A DNA stretch of 12,406 bases from Jimgerdemannia flammicorona (Eukaryota > Mucoromycota > Endogonomycetes > Endogonales > Endogonaceae). The position numbers and the translations under genes were made by a program. Position 1 is the first letter of the stretch, and every line of letters begins with the position of its first letter. The DNA lies in the NCBI GenBank assembly GCA_003990745.1, contig RBNI01005562.1, positions 1-12,406 on the forward strand, in the 5' to 3' direction. This document shows, piece by piece, positions 8,031-12,406 of this stretch. The notes beneath the pieces were generated by a model. The model did not search any database and was not told the origin of the DNA. It saw only the letters and a list, made by a program, of their open reading frames with translations.

Positions 8031-8134
8031 CTCTTATCCGTGATTCGGAATGACGTTACAGCAGCACACGATGAGAGTTTATAATTATATATATTACGTT
8101 GGATTTCTTGGCTCCTTTCTCCACCTCACTCCAT

Positions 8135-8571
8135 ATGGCCATGCCCTACTCCACTCGTGATATCTTACTTTTTGTTATCGGGTTTTTCTTTCCTCCCATC
8201 CCCGTCGCTATAAAACGCGGCTGTGGCGCCGACTTGCTCATCAACCTCGCCTTGTGCCTGCTAGCCGCTGGTAAATATTATGCACCTATCGAAAACCTCA
8301 CCCAACCTCGTTCCTCCGCCCTCATACTTCCTCGTTCGTCTTCCCACTCCCTACTACAGTCCCTGGAATTATTCACTCTTGGTACATTATTCACAAGTAC
8401 AACGACTATGAAGAGAACATCGAGCATGGTGGCCTGAGGTACCACGCCGTCGCCGTAGAAGAGGGAAGACCCACTGTGGTGACATATGGCTCGACAAACC
8501 CGCAAGGTAGGCTTAGCAGCTCAGATGCATTATGTGATTATGCTCGCGCTCTTTGGATGGTAGGAACGTAG
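8135..8571 (+). CDS. PMP3: Pmp3/UPF0057 family small membrane protein with C-terminal extension (two exons)
   Basis: Pmp3-family proteolipids sit in the plasma membrane and limit membrane hyperpolarisation and cation uptake under salt stress. Exons are 8135-8270 and 8360-8571, with a GT-AG intron of 89 nt (GTAAAT...CTACAG), phase 1, giving 115 residues. Transmembrane helix 1 covers about residues 9-26 with the family PP at 20-21. KRGCGADLLINLALCLLA (27-44) and PGIIHSWYIIHKY (47-59) are the diagnostic Pmp3 core. ATG 8135 is the first in frame; ATG 8141, in a better Kozak context, gives 113 residues. The plain family is about 55 residues, so the tail of about 55 polar residues resembles extended yeast Sna-type members. 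A weak intron at 8507-8571 could instead end the protein two codons after STNPQ. The divergent neighbour is ORC5. Confidence 0.9.
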
Positions 8572-10296
8572 TGGTGTGAAAGAGAGCCACGGCGAAAAAA
8601 AGAAATAGGACCGCGAGGCTTTACCTTTTAAAACGAACCTAACACTGACCCATTCTTTTATGATATTCACATAGAATAACCTAGTGCTAAATAATTCCGG
8701 TGTTCTTTTGTCCGTCCGCTGGCTCATTGAAGTCCTTCCTAGAGCAAAGACGCCGCGTGCTTGACATCGGGCCATACGTTACGGTATTTGAAGTTGCAAA
8801 TTTCGGATGAACAATAAACAATATATATACTTGGAACCCACTTTCCACACCGCCAACGTGCTATACTTACGTTTCGGTATTTCGCGAGAAAATCAAGTCC
8901 AAATTCCAAAACGGTATCAATTTGTGGTCAGGCCTTAGTGATGTCTGGGAACTCGTAGAGTTACCAACATATATATATGGTCGGCGTTGAGCACTTGGTT
9001 CTTCCTATTATGTGATGCTACCAGAGATGAATAATGATTGGTTATGGAGGCCAGATAGAAAACATAAAGTGCATGCACTTATTCACCAGTATTATTTATT
9101 GTAAGACTTTATGACTGCAGCGTAATATGGCATGGCGCCCGTAAAATTCAATCCTCAACTTCACCCACTCACACACACTGTTGTAGTGTTGTAGTCCCTT
9201 CAGACTCATACAGTGAACAGCAACTACCACTACAAAGCATAAAGGTTTCCCAAGAAGCAAACGATACGATTCAGCGGCCGCTGGAACATCCAGCGTTATT
9301 TGTATCTGGGATGAAGAAGCGGTCAGGTGAGTTATTGAGGCGAGGTTTACAAATTTCGTAATTTGGACACGGCACTGGGGTCAAGTACAATTTCGTGGTT
9401 CGAGACACTCTAAAACACGGCCTGGCCTTTGAGGAGGTCTCTTCTTTTTCGCTTCCAATTTGGATGGACCCACTTTTGCCGTTTGTGAATAGTTGGGGCC
9501 CTTACCTTCACCCTCCCAAACGTTGTTTTTGTGCGCAAGTCACGTGCAAACAAGCAGGGAGTCGTGATCTTGGCGTTAGTTTCCTGTGTATACTTGTTCG
9601 AACTTTTTATTGTTGGGAGTAAGTACTCTTTCAAAGCCATTGGTGACGCAAGACAATGCACGCGTCTGTGATCAAGTATCATACTGCTCATGCATTGTTG
9701 ACACATGGTAACCGGTTCAACGACAACAGGACATCGGCGCAAAGGTTGTTCGGTGGTCACTTGAATACTGAGTGTTTGCACGCCGTTGGGCAGGAGAGTT
9801 GTCGTGACGGTCCGATCGCAGCGATATCTTCATTCTCCATTCTCCCCTTACGGTTCAGTTCAGTCGGATTCGTTACATTGGAACTAGGGGATTTTGTCGG
9901 TGCCAGGAAAGTCATGTGCCTCCTTGACCATAACTACGGGACCCCATTAAAAAGTGAGGGGGAAGTTACTCCCCCCCACCTCCTCCTCTCCCTTCCTCTA
10001 TCTATATTGTGTGAGAAAGAGAATGGCCCCTCGATTATTGCTCGTCGCCGATCAACTCTTGTGGTGACTCGTCAATCACCTTGTCATTATTTCAAATGTG
10101 AAGTCTTTGCCTCCCGACGCAACTATAGATCTCCATTATACAATTACTTCCTCTTGGAAAAAAAGGGACCAGTGTCATCTTATACATCTACAACCCATCT
10201 AAACAGTCCAAACTCCAACAGTCCAATCACCGTTCCCATTACAAATCCCATCCTTCCACTTCCCTCTTTCATTTAAATACACGTTCGATCGAGCCA
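8572..10296. other. Intergenic stretch, no gene recognised
   Basis: Reading frames here (for example plus strand 9656-10276 and minus strand 9410-9781) show no family motif and unremarkable composition. Items seen: an AATAAA at 8813-8818; an imperfect inverted repeat pairing TGTAGTGTTGTAG near 9182-9195 with CTACCACTACAA near 9225-9236; a C- and CT-rich tract at 9968-10003; and the 3' flank of the SET gene. Confidence 0.45.
8813..8818 (+). terminator. Possible polyadenylation signal for the Pmp3 gene
   Basis: AATAAA about 240 bp after the Pmp3 stop codon, followed by an AT repeat. The distance is plausible for a fungal 3' UTR, but nothing else supports it. Confidence 0.3.
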
Positions 10297-12315
10297 TCAT
10301 CGCAACCCCTTCACCTTCCGCATCTTCTCCAAGAACGGCACCATCTCCCCCATGGCGATCTCGTGCACGACTGCTTCGTCCTGCGCCTCGCCCGAAGTCA
10401 CGACACCGGGCCCTTCACCGAATACGTCGCGCAGCAGTGGGAGCCACCGATCACGGATGATGGTTTCGAGGTACTCGACGTGCAGAGCCCAAGAGGCGGG
10501 GAGCGGTCGCAGGATCTGTTCCTGTGAAGGATCGGCGGCTGGTGTGGTGGTGATGTTTGCGGATAGTGATGGTGTTGTGGTTCCGCCTGTCACATAGTCG
10601 GAATCCGATGCGACGTCGTCCTTCTCGTCCGTAATGACAACCACCTTCTTCACCGCGATCTCTTCATCCACCATCCAAATCATCTCCTTAGCAATTTTCC
10701 ACCCCGCAAAGAAAGCCGCCATTGCGTTTCCAGCCCCTCCTTCCCCATTCTCCCTTCCCACCCATACCACGCCATCCAACCACCTGAGGTATACGACAGC
10801 CTCTTCCAACCCACGCTCGATCTTCCCCGTTGACATTGCCAGTGCTCTGCCAAAGTACCCAGGAAACACACGAAGGTGATAAAGGGCGAGAAGGAGGTGG
10901 ATCTGCGCATACGTCCAATGCCCCTGCGGGATCGTGCGCTGCGGATCCCGCTCGGCCAACATCCCTACAAGGTACGTCTCCATCATCTGGGTGACGGATG
11001 GGCGTGGCTTTTGGTCGCGCAGCTCGGCGGAAAAGGCCATGAGAACGGACTCGACGCGGCGCTCTTGCCCCGAGGTGATGAAGGGAAAGGCGGTGAGGGG
11101 GAAAAATTCGCGGCAGCGGAGGCAGCGCCAGGGGGTTGGATTCAAATCGGTGGAGTTGCCGGGGCACAGGCCGCCGCGGCGGAGTACGATGGCGGACTCT
11201 GGGGCGCAGGACGGGCATGCCATACCCCTCGAGCGGTCCCAGGCCTCGCAGCGCGCGCAGCGACAGAGGAAGAACTTGTAGCTCCAGAGGCGGTCGCGGC
11301 GAGATTCTGTGGAGCCGCAAATGAGGCCACCAATGACGGCGTCGTCTTCGGGGAGGTAAGAGGCTTCAAGAAGATCACCGGAACTGAGAGGGCGGACGAT
11401 GGTGAAGACGAGCTCACCCGTAGTAGGGTTGAAACGGGCGAACATGTTCGGTGTGCACGAGTGGGCGAACTTGGAACTCCAGCTCATGAGGGCGATGGTG
11501 GGACGGATGTGCGTGGCGAATCCGGCAGAGCCCCAGACATTGTGGTCGGAGGCAGCGTCACTGAGGTTGGCGGCGGCGCGATCGCGGCGATCGCGGCGGT
11601 GGGGGTGGGTTGGAACGGTACGAGTGTGGGTGAGGGCGACGGTGTGGGCGTTAGAATAGATCTTGAGAACGAAGCAAGAGAGGTCGGCAGGGAGGAGGTG
11701 GGAGAATTCGCGAATCGTGTCGATAGCGCGGCGGCAGACGTTATGGATGAGGGTGATGGTCGGGTGGGTGGACCAAGTGTGGTCGTCGGAGGGGTCGGGG
11801 AAGTAGAAGAAGTCCAGTTCATTTTTGGTGGGAAGTTGTTTAGTGGATTTAATGGGATGCCAATATGGCGGTGGAGAGATTTCGAGGTAGGCGAGCATCG
11901 ACGCGGGCACACCGGGGCAAAAGGAGGAATTGGATTCAGTGAGTATACTTTGATCATCTGTGCCTCTTTCATTGGCTACATCGTTTTCATTCTTCCCGTC
12001 TCCGTTCTCAATATCCGCCCCGGGAAATTGAATCACGCTCTTAGCATCGGCCACCTTATCCGAAACATGTTTCTCTTCATCCAGCACGATGACCACAATC
12101 TCATTCCACAGCCTCTTGGAGTAATACGGCGACAAAGACGAGCGGCAGGTAGGTCTCAAGAGATACTGCAGAAGCGGTTTCTCGCGCAACACGACGTCGC
12201 CCGGCTTCAGATCACGAATGGCCACGAGCGAACGACCGACGTTGTCGAGGTCTTTGAGCTCGGTGGCGTCGGTGAAGTTGTCCTTGTTAACGATGGTGCG
12301 TGTGTAAGCGGGCAT
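10297..12315 (-). CDS. SMYD-like SET-domain protein without MYND finger (672 aa)
   Basis: Probably a protein lysine methyltransferase of the SMYD-like class, or a catalytically changed relative. It is one uninterrupted exon. The start is secure because a TAA lies directly upstream in frame. The SET start is GRSLVAIRDLKPGDVVLREKP at residues 27-47. A long insert with acidic and PPPYWHP stretches follows, with none of the MYND cysteine pattern. The SET core resumes with FVLKIYSNA (215-223) and FAHSCTPN (283-290), then SSGDLLEASY with the catalytic-type Tyr320. The post-SET has CRCARC (351-356) plus CPSC (367-370) and CLRC (398-401), which look like a zinc ribbon. The C-terminal part (about 460-555 and 600-665) is helical, as in SMYD TPR-like tails. 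Odd points are GRS in place of GxG and AHSC in place of NHSC, both SAM-contact motifs. The third codon positions are GC-rich. Confidence 0.85.
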   Translation of the reverse strand: MPAYTRTIVNKDNFTDATELKDLDNVGRSLVAIRDLKPGDVVLREKPLLQYLLRPTCRSSLSPYYSKRLWNEIVVIVLDEEKHVSDKVADAKSVIQFPGADIENGDGKNENDVANERGTDDQSILTESNSSFCPGVPASMLAYLEISPPPYWHPIKSTKQLPTKNELDFFYFPDPSDDHTWSTHPTITLIHNVCRRAIDTIREFSHLLPADLSCFVLKIYSNAHTVALTHTRTVPTHPHRRDRRDRAAANLSDAASDHNVWGSAGFATHIRPTIALMSWSSKFAHSCTPNMFARFNPTTGELVFTIVRPLSSGDLLEASYLPEDDAVIGGLICGSTESRRDRLWSYKFFLCRCARCEAWDRSRGMACPSCAPESAIVLRRGGLCPGNSTDLNPTPWRCLRCREFFPLTAFPFITSGQERRVESVLMAFSAELRDQKPRPSVTQMMETYLVGMLAERDPQRTIPQGHWTYAQIHLLLALYHLRVFPGYFGRALAMSTGKIERGLEEAVVYLRWLDGVVWVGRENGEGGAGNAMAAFFAGWKIAKEMIWMVDEEIAVKKVVVITDEKDDVASDSDYVTGGTTTPSLSANITTTPAADPSQEQILRPLPASWALHVEYLETIIRDRWLPLLRDVFGEGPGVVTSGEAQDEAVVHEIAMGEMVPFLEKMRKVKGLR

Positions 12316-12406
12316 TTATGGATTTATGGTGAGGGTTCTGCTGCTCATAAAAATTTCCTTGATTTGGGGAGTTGATGACGTAGTCATGACGCCGCGAGGT
12401 GTATAA
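12316..12406 (-). promoter_or_regulatory. SET gene upstream region with CRE-like sites
   Basis: TGACGT at 12376-12381 and TGACG at 12387-12391 lie about 60-75 bp before the SET-gene ATG, close to a perfect palindrome around ATGACGTAGTCATGACG. The window ends here, so the promoter may be incomplete. Confidence 0.3.

Larger units (their letters stand above)
7962..8134. promoter_or_regulatory. Divergent ORC5 / Pmp3 promoter
   Basis: 173 bp separate the two start codons. ACGCGT, the MluI cell-cycle box, is at 7996-8001, 35 bp from the ORC5 ATG. A perfect CRE palindrome TGACGTCA lies at 8023-8030, and a second TGACGT site at 8051-8056. An AT-rich TATA-like run at 8079-8096 lies 40-55 bp before the Pmp3 ATG. 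MCB elements drive G1/S genes in yeasts, and CRE sites bind ATF/CREB factors in stress responses. The assignment to these two genes is inference. Confidence 0.6.

Noticed and set aside
9395..9430. tRNA-like B-box start GGTTCGAGAC
   Set aside because: The B box is incomplete, and no A box or cloverleaf stems could be placed. No tRNA gene was found anywhere in the window.
9656..10276. 206-residue plus-strand open frame
   Set aside because: No motif, hydrophobic pattern or repeat suggests a family, and it runs through a CT-rich tract. Considered chance.
10688..11320. 210-residue minus-strand frame within the SET gene
   Set aside because: Overlapping frame of the real gene, rich in Arg, Pro and Leu, as expected from GC-rich coding DNA.
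10876..12375. 499-residue open frame on the plus strand opposite the SET gene
   Set aside because: It mirrors the SET gene, whose GC-rich third positions suppress stops on the other strand. Its composition is Gly/Ala/Glu/Val-rich with no domain.
1..12406. CRISPR array, bacterial operon or prophage
   Set aside because: No regularly spaced repeats of CRISPR type and no bacterial-style gene clusters. Introns and gene families show a eukaryotic nuclear genome.

Overview
The window is nuclear eukaryotic DNA, most likely from an early-diverging fungus (chytrid-like). Three intact gene models can be read by family knowledge. Two are interrupted by short introns of 69-174 nt. AATAAA signals, long homopolymer tracts and AT-rich spacers are common, and there is no bacterial operon structure. 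One ORC5 intron looks like a minor-spliceosome (U12) AT-AC intron. That favours a lineage outside most Dikarya, since most Dikarya have lost the minor spliceosome. The species assignment is inference only.

Layout. 1-577: AT-rich spacer with a short inverted repeat. 578-2353 and 2547-4291: two diverged, directly repeated copies (A and B) of a ~1.75 kb segment. Each carries paired upstream motifs, a small zinc-finger-like gene and an AATAAA. The B gene looks intact (68 aa). The A gene has lost its native 3' end and reads into 3'-UTR sequence. 4292-5699: no convincing gene, with microsatellites and one weak minus-strand coding candidate. 5700-7961 (minus): ORC5, the origin recognition complex subunit 5, in nine exons. 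7962-8134: a 173-bp divergent promoter with an MluI cell-cycle box on the ORC5 side and CRE-type sites in the middle. 8135-8571 (plus): a Pmp3/UPF0057 small membrane protein in two exons with a C-terminal extension. 8572-10296: no gene recognised. 10297-12315 (minus): a single-exon SMYD-like SET-domain protein without a MYND finger, with unusual residues in both SAM-binding motifs. 12316-12406: its short upstream region.

The genes form no pathway. ORC5 acts in replication origin licensing, Pmp3 in membrane potential and ion homeostasis, and the SET protein probably in protein lysine methylation. The only functional link visible is the shared ORC5/Pmp3 promoter. The strongest leads are the AT-AC intron in ORC5 and the duplicated small gene, whose zinc-finger half has diverged more than the surrounding non-coding DNA.
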